A program made the position numbers and the translations under genes. Positions 49,366 through 59,625 of a DNA stretch of 64,000 nt are shown here, in pieces. The notes under the pieces were generated by a model. That model was not told where the DNA came from. It searched no databases and saw only the letters and a program-made list of their open reading frames with translations. Within the stretch, counting starts at the first letter, position 1; each line of letters begins with the position of its first letter. Source of the stretch: Serratia marcescens subsp. marcescens ATCC 13880 (lineage in GTDB: Bacteria > Pseudomonadota > Gammaproteobacteria > Enterobacterales > Enterobacteriaceae); NCBI RefSeq assembly GCF_017299535.1, contig NZ_CP071238.1:1798001-1862000 (forward strand), in the 5' to 3' direction.

Positions 49366-49721
49366 TTTGCGCCTCGTTATCATCCAAATAGGCAATGAGC
49401 TTTAAAGCTGTTTAAGCCCTTGGTTAAATTCCTTCGCCAAGGTTTAAGCCCTCGTTTGTTACTCGCCAGTTTTTCTGACGTTATAGAGCAACCTTGGCGA
49501 TGTAAAGTCTACAACGTGGCGCGAAAGTTACAAGTGTGATGTGATAAGGCTCTAAAAAAAAACGCGGAATCGTACATATTTGCTAACATTCTCAGCCTAA
49601 AAAAACGGCGATTCATCGCGCGTTTTTGCCTGCCAAACCGCAGCCGGACTAGCTTTTTGCCTTCCCCCGCAAAGGTTCCGCTTAGGGGGTGCGAAAATGA
49701 TGGGAAAAATCCTAAATTTAC
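49366..49721. promoter_or_regulatory. ompA upstream region
   Basis: These 356 bases contain no gene. The part nearest ompA should be the long 5' leader, which in E. coli is a target of the sRNA MicA. A TATAAC-like element near 49485 on the minus strand is a possible -10. Toward sulA, a CCCCC/GGGGG imperfect hairpin (about 49665-49690) may be a weak sulA terminator. Confidence 0.4.
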
Positions 49722-50228
49722 TTAATGATACAAAGAAGAGTGAATTTTTAGGGTGGAACAATGTCCGTGAGTCGGGCTAATGTCACGTTGAGGGCGCATG
49801 ATAAACCCATAGGCATTACCCAATTCTGCCGCACGTCTTAATTTTAGACGATCCTCCTCCGTTAGCTCGGGCAACCAGCCGAGAACCACGCTGTAATTTC
49901 CCGTTTGCAGCGCTTTTTCCATCGCCTCAACCGTATTCACCGGGCTGATTTGGCTCAATTGCACCATTTTATCGACAGGCAGGCCGGATTGCTGCAGCCA
50001 TTGCTTGCTTAATTTTTGCTGCGGCGTCAGCCACAGAAGCCAGCGAGACTGCTTGCCCAATTGCAGCAGCAGGGGCAACAGTAATTGAGCCACTGCGGGC
50101 TGGCGCTCGTTGTAAACAAGTTCACTGATCAAGCCATTCTCTTTGCCGATATCCGTGTTCTTCGCAACATTGCGCGTTGTATAAGAGCCATGGCCGAAAT
50201 GAGGTTGGTAGAGTGATTGAGTACGCAT
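49722..50228 (-). CDS. sulA: SulA, SOS cell division inhibitor
   Basis: SulA (168 residues) binds FtsZ and blocks division during the SOS response, and is removed by Lon. The conserved core is present: [38 protein letters not shown] and the [18 protein letters not shown] segment. GGGAA lies six bases upstream of the ATG. A perfect LexA box lies 23-38 bases upstream of the start codon. It is transcribed in the same direction as ompA and diverges from sxy. Confidence 0.96.
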   Translation of the reverse strand: MRTQSLYQPHFGHGSYTTRNVAKNTDIGKENGLISELVYNERQPAVAQLLLPLLLQLGKQSRWLLWLTPQQKLSKQWLQQSGLPVDKMVQLSQISPVNTVEAMEKALQTGNYSVVLGWLPELTEEDRLKLRRAAELGNAYGFIMRPQRDISPTHGHCSTLKIHSSLYH

Positions 50229-50250
50229 AAAGTTCCCGCCCGTCGTGTTA

Positions 50251-50266
50251 CTGTATGTTTATACAG
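50251..50266. promoter_or_regulatory. LexA box of sulA
   Basis: CTGTATGTTTATACAG fits the 16-base LexA consensus CTGT-N8-ACAG and is flanked by symmetric TA on both sides. It sits just upstream of sulA, as expected for a strong SOS gene. Confidence 0.95.
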
Positions 50267-50457
50267 TATCCCTGATTTAGGATAAGATCAACCCAAATTT
50301 TCGTAGCGGCTCGCATAATTGCGATCATTTTTTGTACCGACGATTTTTGTGATTGGCAGGCGGGCGGATAGTGCGTATTTTTCTAATTAGTTGTTCACGT
50401 TACTTTTTTCATTGATGAGAGAAATAATACGGCCAGAACCTAAAAAGGAGGAACGCT

Positions 50458-51114
50458 ATGAAAAGGATGTCGACGAGAAGAATCGCGCAGGCTAAAAATT
50501 GCTTTGCGGCGCTGGGCGCCATCACCACACGATCACAGTTTGGCGGCTATGGGCTGCTGGCTGAAGGAGTAATGTTTGCGGTGGTAGCGGAAGGTGAATT
50601 GTACTTGCGGGCTACGGCGAGCATGGAACCGGCCTTTCGCGCCCGGGGCATGGTCAATATGGTCTATTCCAAGCGCGGTGTGCCCATCACCTTGCGCTAT
50701 TACTGGGTTGACGAGTCGCTGTGGCGGGAACGCAACGAGCTGGTAGGGCTGGCCTGGCAGGCTATCAGGGAAGCGCGCCGAGAACAGCGGCTCAAGGCCG
50801 GCGATCACGGCAGATTGAAGGCATTGCCGAATATAGATGTCAACATGGAGCGCTTGCTATGGCGAGCGGGTATTCGCAATGCCTATGACCTGCGGCTGCA
50901 TGGCGCTAAACGTAGCTATCTTCGCCTGCTGCAACAGCAGACCAATCTGGGTCTGCGCGTGCTGCTGTCGCTGGGCGGCGCGATAGCCGGTTATCATCAG
51001 GCGGCGTTGCCGACCGAATTGCGCAACGAACTGGTGCGCTGGTTCGATCATACGATGGCTATGCGTCGCCATGGCCATGAGCCAGTAGTTCAGGGCCCAT
51101 CAAGCGGGCCCTGA
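50458..51114 (+). CDS. sxy: Sxy/TfoX competence regulator
   Basis: Sxy (218 residues) acts with CRP at CRP-S promoters to switch on DNA-uptake genes. The N-terminal TfoX domain (about 10-100) includes FAALGAITTRSQFGGYGLLAEGVMFAVV, and the C-terminal TfoX domain (about 115-205) includes LPNIDVNMERLLWRAGIRNAYDLRLHGA. AGGAGG precedes the ATG by six bases. The last codons and the stop lie within a strong hairpin. It converges with yccS. Confidence 0.95.
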   Translation: MKRMSTRRIAQAKNCFAALGAITTRSQFGGYGLLAEGVMFAVVAEGELYLRATASMEPAFRARGMVNMVYSKRGVPITLRYYWVDESLWRERNELVGLAWQAIREARREQRLKAGDHGRLKALPNIDVNMERLLWRAGIRNAYDLRLHGAKRSYLRLLQQQTNLGLRVLLSLGGAIAGYHQAALPTELRNELVRWFDHTMAMRRHGHEPVVQGPSSGP

Positions 51115-51115
51115 A
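51089..51115. terminator. Terminator-like hairpin overlapping the sxy stop codon
   Basis: TTCAGGGCCC pairs perfectly with GGGCCCTGAA. The stop TGA is inside the 3' arm, so the stem encodes the last residues of Sxy. Only a short AT stretch follows, so it is not a classic terminator. It lies between the convergent sxy and yccS. Confidence 0.6.
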
Positions 51116-51118
51116 TAA

Positions 51119-53254
51119 TTAGGTTGCCTTATTGATTTGGGTATGGAGTGCGGTGAGTTCCGGCAGCAGCTCGAGCATTAGCCCCACCTGCTGCAAGACC
51201 AACTGTTCTTTGCTTTCAGGTTCTGGAACGGCTTTGCGAATACGCTCCGCCAGCTGTTCCAGCGCTTGCGCAATGCGCTGGCTGTTCCGTTCTTCCTGAT
51301 GCAAGGCGCCGTCCACGTAACACACGGCATCATTGAGCAGATCGAGTGTGGCAGGGGTATTCAACCGCTCGCGGTGCGCCCCCAACGCCGAGATATAACT
51401 CAGGAGAGTATGGTTCAGGCAGAGCAGACGGAAGGCGGCTTCCTGCAACGCCTTGTCGGCCTTGGGATCGGCGGACATGTTGGAGATGACCGAAGCCAGT
51501 TCGGCATCGCTGTTGTGGGCATCTCGCCGCGCGATGCGGTAAGCGAGCCCGTTATCCTTACCCTGATGATATTGCACCAGAATGGCGTCCAGATAGCGAC
51601 AGTTGGCATTCAGCGTTTTATCCACCACCGCCGGCAGTTGGCGGAACTTCCAGTCCGGCCAGATAAAGCTGACCGCCGCCCAGGCGATGGCGCAACCCAA
51701 TAAGGTATCGTAAACGCGCGGGGCTGCTACTTCGAAACCTTCACCCAACAGGTTAAAGCACAGCAACACAAGCAGCGTGATGAACATCGTTGCATGGGCA
51801 TACTGTACGGTGCGAAAAGCGAAGAACAAGACACCGGTGATGACGATCAACACCAGTTGTCCTTCCACTGAAGGCACGAAATAGAGGATTGGCAGGCCGA
51901 TCAGGATACCGGCCAGGGTGCCGATGATGCGCAGCGCCAGGCGCCGGCGGGTCGCGTTGTAGTTCGGTTGGCAGACAAACAGGCTGGTCAACAGGATCCA
52001 GTAACCGTGCTGCATGCCGGTGAGCTGGATGAAGGCGTAACCCACGCACAGCACTGCCGACATGCGGATCGCATGGCGGAACAGGGCCGACTGCGGCGTC
52101 AAATGGCGGCTGATGCGCAGTCGGATGTCGCTCCAGCCGGTTAAGCGATCGTCGGCCAGGCTGTTCTCTTCCGCCTGCCCGCTGGCCAGCGTCTGCTCTG
52201 ACTCGATATTGGCCAGCTGCGCATCGATCGCATGCAGGTTTTTCAGCAGGTGCGCCAGCGCTTTGGTTTGCTCTGAATTGCCCTGGGTTTCGGCTATGCG
52301 CGCCAAGGCCTCCTGAATGCGGCTGAAGGCTGGCTCAAAACGCGGGTTGTGCTGGTATTTTTGCCGCAGCAGGATCGATTGTGCCAACTGGCGGCAGGCG
52401 CGCGCCTGCATGCTCAGCAAACGCTGGAAGCGGAATAAAATATCGCTGTGACGGAATTGCCGGCTGAGCGCGTGGTACTGAACGTGGGAAGAGCTGGCGC
52501 GTTCGTGGATATCCTGCGCGACAAAATAGTAGTGCAAGGTGCGGCGGGTGCCGCGCTGGCCGCGATCGCCTTTCAGGCGCGTCAGCAGCGAGGCTTTGGT
52601 CTGGTTCAGCAACGCGACCAACGCGCTGTTGGCCATCGCGACATCCATCCATGGCAGGTCGGCGGCGCGTTCGGCGTCGGGATCGAACAGATTGGCCTTG
52701 GCATCCAGATAGTTGGCCAGTTGATCGTAACAGCGCGCCAAGTTCTCTTGCAGCGGCCGGATAGGGAACAGCAGGTGGCCCGCCAGCGTCAGCAGGTTAT
52801 ACCACAGCGCGCCGATCACCAGCAGCAGCGGTTGCTGATACCAGGCATCGTACATCGAGGTGCCGAGCATGGTGTAAACCGCGATCAGCAGTGCGCCGAA
52901 GGCGATGGTGGCGTAACGCTGCCCTAAGGCGCCCAGCAAGATAAAACCGCAGGTCGACGTGGTTAAGCCAAGGGCGAACAACCAGGGATAGGGGAACAGC
53001 AGCTCGATCGACGCGGAGGCAACAAAGAAGCACACCAGCGTGATCAGCAGGTTGCGTAACCTGCCGGCCAGGCGGTCGTCCAAATCGGTCAGTGCCGCTG
53101 CCACCACGCCCAGCGTCAGCGGGATAGTCAGCTTGGGAATGCCCAGCCACCAGGGAACGGCGGTGGTGCCGATCAGCGCAATAAGGATGCGCAGGTGATA
53201 CAGCAGGTTGCTGTTGTAGGTATAACGACGAACTGCGGGTGCAAAAGAGCGCAC
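51119..53254 (-). CDS. yccS: YccS, FUSC-type inner membrane protein
   Basis: YccS (711 residues; E. coli 717) has two clusters of membrane helices (about residues 15-165 and 395-515), each followed by a cytoplasmic region. This is the architecture of the fusaric acid resistance-like (FUSC/YccS/YhfK) family. The substrate is unknown. The start is GTG (MRSFAPAVRRYTYNSNLLYH), with GAGGAG six bases upstream. yccF ends 26 bases upstream, so the two genes form an operon. Confidence 0.94.
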   Translation of the reverse strand: MRSFAPAVRRYTYNSNLLYHLRILIALIGTTAVPWWLGIPKLTIPLTLGVVAAALTDLDDRLAGRLRNLLITLVCFFVASASIELLFPYPWLFALGLTTSTCGFILLGALGQRYATIAFGALLIAVYTMLGTSMYDAWYQQPLLLVIGALWYNLLTLAGHLLFPIRPLQENLARCYDQLANYLDAKANLFDPDAERAADLPWMDVAMANSALVALLNQTKASLLTRLKGDRGQRGTRRTLHYYFVAQDIHERASSSHVQYHALSRQFRHSDILFRFQRLLSMQARACRQLAQSILLRQKYQHNPRFEPAFSRIQEALARIAETQGNSEQTKALAHLLKNLHAIDAQLANIESEQTLASGQAEENSLADDRLTGWSDIRLRISRHLTPQSALFRHAIRMSAVLCVGYAFIQLTGMQHGYWILLTSLFVCQPNYNATRRRLALRIIGTLAGILIGLPILYFVPSVEGQLVLIVITGVLFFAFRTVQYAHATMFITLLVLLCFNLLGEGFEVAAPRVYDTLLGCAIAWAAVSFIWPDWKFRQLPAVVDKTLNANCRYLDAILVQYHQGKDNGLAYRIARRDAHNSDAELASVISNMSADPKADKALQEAAFRLLCLNHTLLSYISALGAHRERLNTPATLDLLNDAVCYVDGALHQEERNSQRIAQALEQLAERIRKAVPEPESKEQLVLQQVGLMLELLPELTALHTQINKAT

Positions 53255-53280
53255 GAAAAACTCCTCAAACGGAGAAAAAA

Positions 53281-53733
53281 TTAACGCTGATGATAGTGGC
53301 GGCGAGCATTCTCAATACGCGCTTGCTGAGCCATTTCTACCGAGACGACGCGGCGCCCCACCGGCCACAGCGCGATGGCGGCTATTTTGAAATTGGCGAT
53401 ACCGACCGGAATGCCGATGATTGAAACGCATTGCACGATACCGGCGGCGATGTGTGACAGGCACAGCCACCAGCCGAACAGCACTAGCCAAATAATGTTG
53501 AGCAGCGAGCCGCCGGCGGAGAGCAGCGCATTGCTTTTTTCCGGATACAGTTCATCGACGTGTATCGCTTCGTTGCCGAACGGCACCAGCGACAGCTTGG
53601 TGATTTCCCAACAGGAGCGGGTAAGCGGCAGTGTGATGACCAGCAGCACGCTGAACACCGTAGCAATAAGCCAGCCTAGCGTGGTGAAGAAACCGCCCAA
53701 CACAAAATTAAGAATATTCAGTACAGTACGCAT
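53281..53733 (-). CDS. yccF: YccF, inner membrane protein
   Basis: YccF (150 residues) is a small inner-membrane protein with about four hydrophobic segments arranged as two YccF repeats (ETLP-type TLPLTRSCWEITKLSLVPFGNEAI and IGIPVGIANFKIAAIALWPVGRRVV). Its function is unknown. I choose MRTVLNILNFVLGG, as in E. coli; an ATG three codons upstream is also possible. It precedes yccS and diverges from helD. Confidence 0.94.
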   Translation of the reverse strand: MRTVLNILNFVLGGFFTTLGWLIATVFSVLLVITLPLTRSCWEITKLSLVPFGNEAIHVDELYPEKSNALLSAGGSLLNIIWLVLFGWWLCLSHIAAGIVQCVSIIGIPVGIANFKIAAIALWPVGRRVVSVEMAQQARIENARRHYHQR

Positions 53734-53899
53734 AGACGTCATTCTGCTCTAATGATAGCCAAACCGCGATGCGGGCGTATTCACGATAAAAACGCAAAAT
53801 CTATTCTACCCTTTTTTTAGCGCTAGAGTGCCACTGCTTATCGCAGGTAAACTGGCAGATATCCGTTATTTACTCTCAACATAGTCATGGCGCGACGAT

Positions 53900-55954
53900 A
53901 TGGAACTTAAAGCGACATCGCTGGGGAAACACCTGGCTCAGCACCCTTATAACCGCGTGCGGTTGCTGCACGCCGGCGTTGAGGTGAGCGGGGAAAAACA
54001 TGAATACCTGATCCCCTTCAATCAACTGATTCAGGTCAGGTGCAAGCGCGGCATCGTCTGGGGCGAGCTGGAATTTGAATTGCCGGACGAAAAAGTGGTG
54101 CGGCTGCACGGCACCGAATGGCAGGAAACGCAGCGTTTTTATCACTATCTGCAGCAGGCGTGGCAGCAGTGGAGCGCCGAAATGAGTGAGGTCAGCGCCG
54201 GCGTGTTGCAACAGCAGGTGGCACAGATTCAGCGCATAGAGCAGCAAGATAAATGGTTCAAAAAGTCTGAGCTGGGCAAGCTGCAACAGCAAATCCGTGA
54301 GGCTTTCTCCGTGCTGCCGATGCCGGTAGCGCGCCTGGATGAATTCGATAACTGCCGGGCCGATTACCATCTGTGTCTGCAATGGCTGCAGCAGGGGCAA
54401 CGCAGCGTTGAACAACGCAACCGGCAGTGGACCGATCGCATGCTGGAGCAACATCACGACTTCTTCCAGACCGTCGAAAGCTCACCGCTCAATGACTCCC
54501 AGAGCCGCGCGGTGGTCAATGGCGAGGATTCCGTGCTGGTGTTGGCCGGCGCCGGCAGTGGCAAAACGTCGGTGCTGGTGGCGCGCGCCGGCTGGCTGCT
54601 GCGCCGTCAGGAGGCGGAACCGGGGCAAATCTTGCTGTTGGCGTTCGGCCGTCAGGCTGCCGGCGAGATGAACGACCGCATCAAAGAACGTTTGGGCGAT
54701 GTCGGCATTCAGGCCAAGACCTTCCATGCCTTGGCGCTGCAAATCATTCAGCAAGGCAGCCGCAAAGCGCCGGCCATCAGCCGGTTGGAAACCGATGCCA
54801 AAGCGCGCAAAGAGCTGCTGATTACCCATTGGCGCCAACAGTGCGCGGAGAAGAAAGCGCAGGCCAAGGGGTGGCGTCAATGGTTGACCGAAGAGCTGGA
54901 ATGGGAAGTGCCGGAAGGCGACTTCTGGCAGGATAAGCGCCTGGCGGATCGCCTGGCAAGCCGGTTGGAACGCTGGTTGGGGCTGATGCGCATGCACGGC
55001 GGCAGCCAGGCGGAAATGATTGAGCAGGCGGATGAAGAAATCCGCGATCTGTTTTCAAAACGCATCCGGCTGATGGCGCCGCTGCTGAAAGCCTGGAAAA
55101 GCGCCTTGAAAGAGGAAGGGGCGGTGGACTTCTCCGGCCTGATCCATCAGGCAGTCAACATTCTCGACAAGGGGCGCTTCGTCAGTCCGTGGAAACATAT
55201 TCTGGTCGACGAGTTTCAGGATATCTCACCGCAGCGTGCACTGTTGCTGGCGGCATTGCGCCGACAGAACAAGCAGACCTGCCTGTTTGCGGTGGGGGAT
55301 GACTGGCAGGCGATTTATCGCTTCAGCGGCGCAGAATTGACGTTAACCACGGCCTTCGCCACGAACTTCGGCGAAGGCGCGCAGTGCGCGCTGGATACCA
55401 CCTATCGCTTCAATGAACGTATCGGCGAGGTGGCCAACCGGTTTGTGCAGCAAAACCCGCACCAGCTGAAAAAACCGCTCAACAGCCTGAGCAAGGGCAA
55501 TAAAAAGTCGGTGGCGATCCTGCCGCACGAACAACTGGAGCCCTTGCTGGATAAACTGAGCGGCTATGCCAAGCCGGATGAGCGCATCTTGGTGCTGGCG
55601 CGTTACCACCATCTGCAACCGGAAGCGCTGGCGAAAGCGGCCACCCGTTGGCCTAAACTGAATCTGGAGTTTATGACCATCCATGCCAGCAAGGGGCAGC
55701 AGGCGGAATACGTCATCATTGCCGGTTTGCATGAGGGGCGTGACGGCTTCCCCGCCGTGGCGCGCGAGTCGGTGTTGGAAGAGGTGCTACTGCCGCGGCC
55801 GGAGGATTTCCCGGATGCCGAAGAACGCCGTCTGCTGTATGTCGCGTTAACTCGAGCTAAACATCAGGTATGGCTGTTGCAGGATCGTGAACGCCCTTCG
55901 GTATTCGTTGAACACCTGCAGGATCTTGGCGTACCGGTGCAGAAAAAACCGTAA
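53900..55954 (+). CDS. helD: DNA helicase IV
   Basis: HelD (684 residues, same as E. coli) is a UvrD-like superfamily 1 3'-5' helicase. An N-terminal extension of about 190 residues precedes the motor with Walker A (VLAGAGSGKTSVLVARAGWLL, near 217) and motif II (LVDEFQDISPQRALLLAAL). Near the C-terminus, motif VI is seen as RRLLYVALTRAKHQVWLL. The ribosome site is weak. It converges with mgsA. Confidence 0.96.
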   Translation: MELKATSLGKHLAQHPYNRVRLLHAGVEVSGEKHEYLIPFNQLIQVRCKRGIVWGELEFELPDEKVVRLHGTEWQETQRFYHYLQQAWQQWSAEMSEVSAGVLQQQVAQIQRIEQQDKWFKKSELGKLQQQIREAFSVLPMPVARLDEFDNCRADYHLCLQWLQQGQRSVEQRNRQWTDRMLEQHHDFFQTVESSPLNDSQSRAVVNGEDSVLVLAGAGSGKTSVLVARAGWLLRRQEAEPGQILLLAFGRQAAGEMNDRIKERLGDVGIQAKTFHALALQIIQQGSRKAPAISRLETDAKARKELLITHWRQQCAEKKAQAKGWRQWLTEELEWEVPEGDFWQDKRLADRLASRLERWLGLMRMHGGSQAEMIEQADEEIRDLFSKRIRLMAPLLKAWKSALKEEGAVDFSGLIHQAVNILDKGRFVSPWKHILVDEFQDISPQRALLLAALRRQNKQTCLFAVGDDWQAIYRFSGAELTLTTAFATNFGEGAQCALDTTYRFNERIGEVANRFVQQNPHQLKKPLNSLSKGNKKSVAILPHEQLEPLLDKLSGYAKPDERILVLARYHHLQPEALAKAATRWPKLNLEFMTIHASKGQQAEYVIIAGLHEGRDGFPAVARESVLEEVLLPRPEDFPDAEERRLLYVALTRAKHQVWLLQDRERPSVFVEHLQDLGVPVQKKP

Positions 55955-55959
55955 GCTCG

Positions 55960-55979
55960 GGCCTGGCGGCAGCCAGGCC
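55960..55979. terminator. Hairpin between helD and mgsA
   Basis: GGCCTGGC and GCCAGGCC pair around a GGCA loop in the 32-base gap between the convergent genes. T runs are absent, so termination strength is uncertain. Confidence 0.5.
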
Positions 55980-55986
55980 GGGAGGA

Positions 55987-56445
55987 CTATTTCAGGCGGT
56001 CTTGCAGGTAGCGCTGATAGTCGGGAATAGCGATCTCCACCTCGTTTTTGAACAGCGGAGAGTCGATCAGAAAGTCTGCGGTCGAGCGGTTGGTGGCCAC
56101 CGGAATATTCCATACGGTCGCCAGCCGTAGCAGCGCCTTCACGTCCGGATCGTGCGGCACCGCGTTCAGCGGATCCCAGAAGAAGATCAGCATGTCTATC
56201 TTGCCTTCCGCAATCAGTGCGCCAACCTGCTGATCGCCGCCCATCGGGCCACTCAGCATGCTGGTGACGGGAATGCCGCTGGCGCGCTGGATCAGATTAC
56301 CGGTCGTGCCGGTGGCGTAAAGCTGATGCTGCGCAAGAATGGTCTTGTGGCTTTCTACCCACTCCAACAGGGCCTGTTTGCGGTGATCGTGCGCCACCAG
56401 CGCAATATGTTTGCGCGCGGCGATAGTGCGGGTAGTCAATTCCAT
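55987..56445 (-). CDS. mgsA: Methylglyoxal synthase
   Basis: MgsA (152 residues, same as E. coli) converts dihydroxyacetone phosphate to methylglyoxal, a phosphate-releasing bypass of lower glycolysis. The MGS-like fold is recognised from [26 protein letters not shown] and [28 protein letters not shown], which includes the active-site and allosteric phosphate regions. AAGGA lies eight bases before the ATG. Confidence 0.97.
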   Translation of the reverse strand: MELTTRTIAARKHIALVAHDHRKQALLEWVESHKTILAQHQLYATGTTGNLIQRASGIPVTSMLSGPMGGDQQVGALIAEGKIDMLIFFWDPLNAVPHDPDVKALLRLATVWNIPVATNRSTADFLIDSPLFKNEVEIAIPDYQRYLQDRLK

Positions 56446-56569
56446 CTCGGTGTCCTTCGCTAATCAGGGGGATGTGCGACAGATTACTGAAACTGTTTTT
56501 CACTGCCTAGCGTTTGCGCCTGAAAATGCGAAGAAAAGGCGCCTTTGCGGGGAAAGACGCCGGGAGGGA

Positions 56570-57235
56570 TCAGCGAATCGGTTGTTTATTGGCCCAGCGT
56601 AGAAAACGCTTCTGTGTTTCCTTGTCGGCCTGTTGGAACCAGTATTGCAACATCTGTTCCGACACGTTCTCACCTTTCAACGTCACCGTCGGGGCATTCA
56701 GCGGCGCGCCGGCCAACGCGAGGGTTGAGGGATTGCCTGCGTTCGCCTGCACAAAGGCCGGAACGGAGGCCGGGCGGTTCTGGCGGTTGTAATCGGTCAT
56801 CACCTTTTCCAAATCGGTATTGAAGGTGACGCTGTCGGGATGCAGCGCATCATGCCGGAATGGCAAGGCGTTGCCGTCTTTATCGACCACCAGATAATTT
56901 AACGTTCTGTCAAAGCGTTGCGCATCACGATCGTTCTCGATACGCGGCAGTTCGATCGCCACTTGGCTGATCTTTTGCGTATTGAAGGTGGCAACCAGCG
57001 GCAGGGACGTATAGGCCTGTGTATGCTGGCCGGAGCGTACGGTTTTGGTCACTTTAAACAGCAACTGGTGCTGCCCGCCGTCCAGTTCAAGGCTGTCGGC
57101 ACCTTTTAACAACGAACCTGTCATTTTCTTGCCGTCGACCACCAGCAGGTCGATGTCCGGGGAGAGTTTCAGGGTCGTAGCCGCGGCAGGCATACTGATG
57201 CTGAGCAACGCCGCAACCACCAGACCAAATTTCAT
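56570..57235 (-). CDS. csgI: CsgI (YccT), periplasmic inhibitor of curli assembly
   Basis: This 221-residue protein is the YccT/DUF2057 type. A signal peptide (to about 20, ending AAAT) precedes a beta-rich periplasmic domain containing LKLSPDIDLLVVDGKKM. In E. coli, YccT (CsgI) keeps CsgA subunits from forming amyloid. I choose the second of two adjacent ATGs because AAGGAG is six bases upstream of it. No curli genes lie in this window. Confidence 0.9.
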   Translation of the reverse strand: MKFGLVVAALLSISMPAAATTLKLSPDIDLLVVDGKKMTGSLLKGADSLELDGGQHQLLFKVTKTVRSGQHTQAYTSLPLVATFNTQKISQVAIELPRIENDRDAQRFDRTLNYLVVDKDGNALPFRHDALHPDSVTFNTDLEKVMTDYNRQNRPASVPAFVQANAGNPSTLALAGAPLNAPTVTLKGENVSEQMLQYWFQQADKETQKRFLRWANKQPIR

Positions 57236-57490
57236 CATTATCTCCTTATAAAGTGACGTAGCTCTAAGTGTTGAACACGGCATAGGTTGTGTCAAAATTT
57301 TTCAATCTGGCATTTTGTTTACATTTTTACATATTTTATCGCGATTAGACACGACCGTGCGTAGCTGAACCGCGACAGCCTCTGACCATAAGATTGCGGT
57401 GAAGTTTCCCTCGCGTTACGTTTAACTGAGCGAATGCCGATCGGTTACACTCGAAATGGAAAGTGACGCAGTGATAAACGGGAGTTGAAG

Positions 57491-57904
57491 ATGCAAGATC
57501 AAGAGATTGTTGAGCTGTTGCAGCAAGTGAAAACTATCGCGCTGGTCGGCGCCAGCGATAACCCGTCGCGGCCCAGCTATGGGGTGATGGCGTATCTGTT
57601 GGCACAAGGGTATCAGGTGATACCGGTCAGCCCAAAACTGGCGGGGCAGACGCTGCTGGGGCAGCCGGTTTACCCTACGCTGGCCGCTATCCCACAGCCG
57701 GTGGATATGGTTGACGTGTTTCGCAATTCGGAGGCGGCTTACGGCGTGGCGCAAGAGGCGATAGCGATCGGCGCCAGGGCGCTGTGGCTGCAGATAGGGG
57801 TGATTAACGATCAGGCGGCGGCGCTGGCGCAACAGGCTGGGCTGCGCGTGGTGATGGATCGCTGCCCGAAAATAGAAATACCGCGTTTAGGGCTGGAGCG
57901 CTAA
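57491..57904 (+). CDS. yccU: YccU, CoA-binding protein
   Basis: YccU (137 residues, same as E. coli) is a Rossmann-type CoA-binding-domain protein with the glycine-rich start [19 protein letters not shown] and the conserved [10 protein letters not shown] and [13 protein letters not shown]. The function is unknown. The start is [10 protein letters not shown], with GGAG six bases upstream; a TTG two codons earlier is rejected. It converges with hspQ. Confidence 0.94.
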   Translation: MQDQEIVELLQQVKTIALVGASDNPSRPSYGVMAYLLAQGYQVIPVSPKLAGQTLLGQPVYPTLAAIPQPVDMVDVFRNSEAAYGVAQEAIAIGARALWLQIGVINDQAAALAQQAGLRVVMDRCPKIEIPRLGLER

Positions 57905-57936
57905 ATAAAAAAGGGCCTGGCGCGATGCCGGGCCCT
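57905..57936 (-). terminator. Terminator of hspQ
   Basis: AGGGCCTGGC and GCCGGGCCCT pair with one wobble; on the minus strand a TTTTTT run follows. It sits between the convergent yccU and hspQ. Confidence 0.85.
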
Positions 57937-57963
57937 CTCGGGGTTTCTCAGGTCTTGGCGCGG

Positions 57964-58281
57964 TCAATTGCGCAAACGTGGCGCCTGTAACTGGTGACGG
58001 ATGGATTCCGCCAGTTCATCCAGCGATGGTTGCTCGGGGTGCGCTTCCTGGGGCTCGCCATCCAGCTGCGCTTCCGCCAGATAGGTGTGCACCGGTTGGC
58101 CTTCCTCGTCTTCCATCACCACGTGGTACCAAGGGGCGGAACGCAGTTCGTCGTTCGCCGCTATCTCGTCAGCTTTGGGTTGTTCTAAAGAGTATTCCGG
58201 GTCGATATCGATCACGACGCCTAAATACCCCAGCAGTTTATGCCTAACCTGTTGTCCGATACCGAATTTGCTGGCAATCAT
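57964..58281 (-). CDS. hspQ: HspQ heat-shock protein
   Basis: HspQ (105 residues, same as E. coli) binds hemimethylated DNA in early reports and acts as an adaptor or specificity enhancer for Lon. The sequence [34 protein letters not shown] is diagnostic. AGGAGG is five bases before the ATG; upstream in-frame ATGs are rejected. SulA, another Lon substrate, is encoded 8 kb away. Confidence 0.96.
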   Translation of the reverse strand: MIASKFGIGQQVRHKLLGYLGVVIDIDPEYSLEQPKADEIAANDELRSAPWYHVVMEDEEGQPVHTYLAEAQLDGEPQEAHPEQPSLDELAESIRHQLQAPRLRN

Positions 58282-58341
58282 GATGACCTCCTGAGAAACA
58301 ATGCCTTGCTCATATATGGGGGCAAGGCAGCGCATTTCAAG

Positions 58342-59532
58342 TTACATCACCCGACAAGCGAAGCCTTTCAGATACAGCCCCTCAGGATACGTGGCGATCA
58401 CCGGGTGATCGGCAGCCTGGCGGAACTGCTCTATAAATTGTACATCACGTCCGGCATCTACAGCGGCATCGGCCAAAATTTTCTGGAACAGGTCGGTCGG
58501 CATCAGGCCGGAGCAGGAGAAGCTGAGCAGAATGCCGCCTGGATTCAGCAACTGCAGCGCCAGCATGTTGATGTCTTTGTAGCCGCGGCAGGCGCTGGCC
58601 AACTGATTCTTGTTCTCGACGAACTTAGGCGGATCCATGATGATCAGATCGAATTTTTCGCCTTGAGCGCGGTAGTTGCGCAGCAGTTGGAACACGTCAT
58701 CGCGGACGAACTCCGCCTTGCTCAGGTCCAGCTTGTTGAGCTCGACATTCTGTTTTGCGATGTCCAGCGCCGCCTGTGAGGTATCCACGCTGATCACTTG
58801 CTCGCAGCCGCCCATCAGAGCGGAAACGGCGAAGGCGCCGGTGTAGGAGAAGCAGTTCAGCACCCGGCGGCCGGCAGAGTAGTTCCGCGCCGCCAGGCGA
58901 CTGTCGCGCTGGTCGAGGTAGAAACCGGTCTTGTGCCCTTGCTGAATGTCCACCAGCAGCTTCATGCCGTGCTCGGTAATAGGCAGCAGTTCCGGCGGCA
59001 GATCGCCCAGCACCGGGCCCTGCGCCAGCGGCAGGCCTTCTTTTTTACGCACCGCAACGTCGGAGCGATCGTAAATCGAACATTCCGGGTAGCAATGCTG
59101 CAGGGCGGAAAGCAGGGCCGGGCGCTGGTATTCGGCACCGGCGGACAGCAGCTGCAGCACCAGGAAATTCTGGAAGCGATCGATAGTGATGCCCGGCAGG
59201 CCGTCGGACTCGCCGGCGATCAGGCGGTATCCGTCCAGACCGTCACGCTGCGCGACCCAATCACGCCAGCTTTGCGCTTGCTGCAGGCGGCGAATGAAGA
59301 AATCGATGTTAATCTCTTCATCCTGTTGGAAAGTCCAGACGCGTGCGCGGATCTGCGACTCGGGCGAATAGGCGCCGCGCGCCAGCCACTTGCCCTGGCT
59401 GTCGAGGATATCGATGGTTTCACCGGAGAGGGCTTTACCCTCAACGCGTTGAACGGCGCCGGAGAACACCCAAGGGTGGCGACGGAGTAAGGACTTTTCA
59501 CGTCCTTTGGCGAGAAACAGGCGTACGGTCAT
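58342..59532 (-). CDS. rlmI: RlmI, 23S rRNA m5C1962 methyltransferase
   Basis: RlmI (396 residues, same as E. coli) has an N-terminal PUA domain (about 1-75; [20 protein letters not shown]) and a C-terminal Rossmann methyltransferase with [19 protein letters not shown] and the DPPKFVENK motif. SCSG near 346 carries a cysteine typical of the RlmI active site. It lies upstream of hspQ on the same strand, 60 bases apart. Confidence 0.96.
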   Translation of the reverse strand: MTVRLFLAKGREKSLLRRHPWVFSGAVQRVEGKALSGETIDILDSQGKWLARGAYSPESQIRARVWTFQQDEEINIDFFIRRLQQAQSWRDWVAQRDGLDGYRLIAGESDGLPGITIDRFQNFLVLQLLSAGAEYQRPALLSALQHCYPECSIYDRSDVAVRKKEGLPLAQGPVLGDLPPELLPITEHGMKLLVDIQQGHKTGFYLDQRDSRLAARNYSAGRRVLNCFSYTGAFAVSALMGGCEQVISVDTSQAALDIAKQNVELNKLDLSKAEFVRDDVFQLLRNYRAQGEKFDLIIMDPPKFVENKNQLASACRGYKDINMLALQLLNPGGILLSFSCSGLMPTDLFQKILADAAVDAGRDVQFIEQFRQAADHPVIATYPEGLYLKGFACRVM

Positions 59533-59625
59533 AATTAATAATGCTGCCAGCTAGGATAGAAAGAGTGACACGGCGGTGCAAAGGCACGGCAATGCCATAA
59601 TGAAAACTGAATTAAGGGGGCGATT

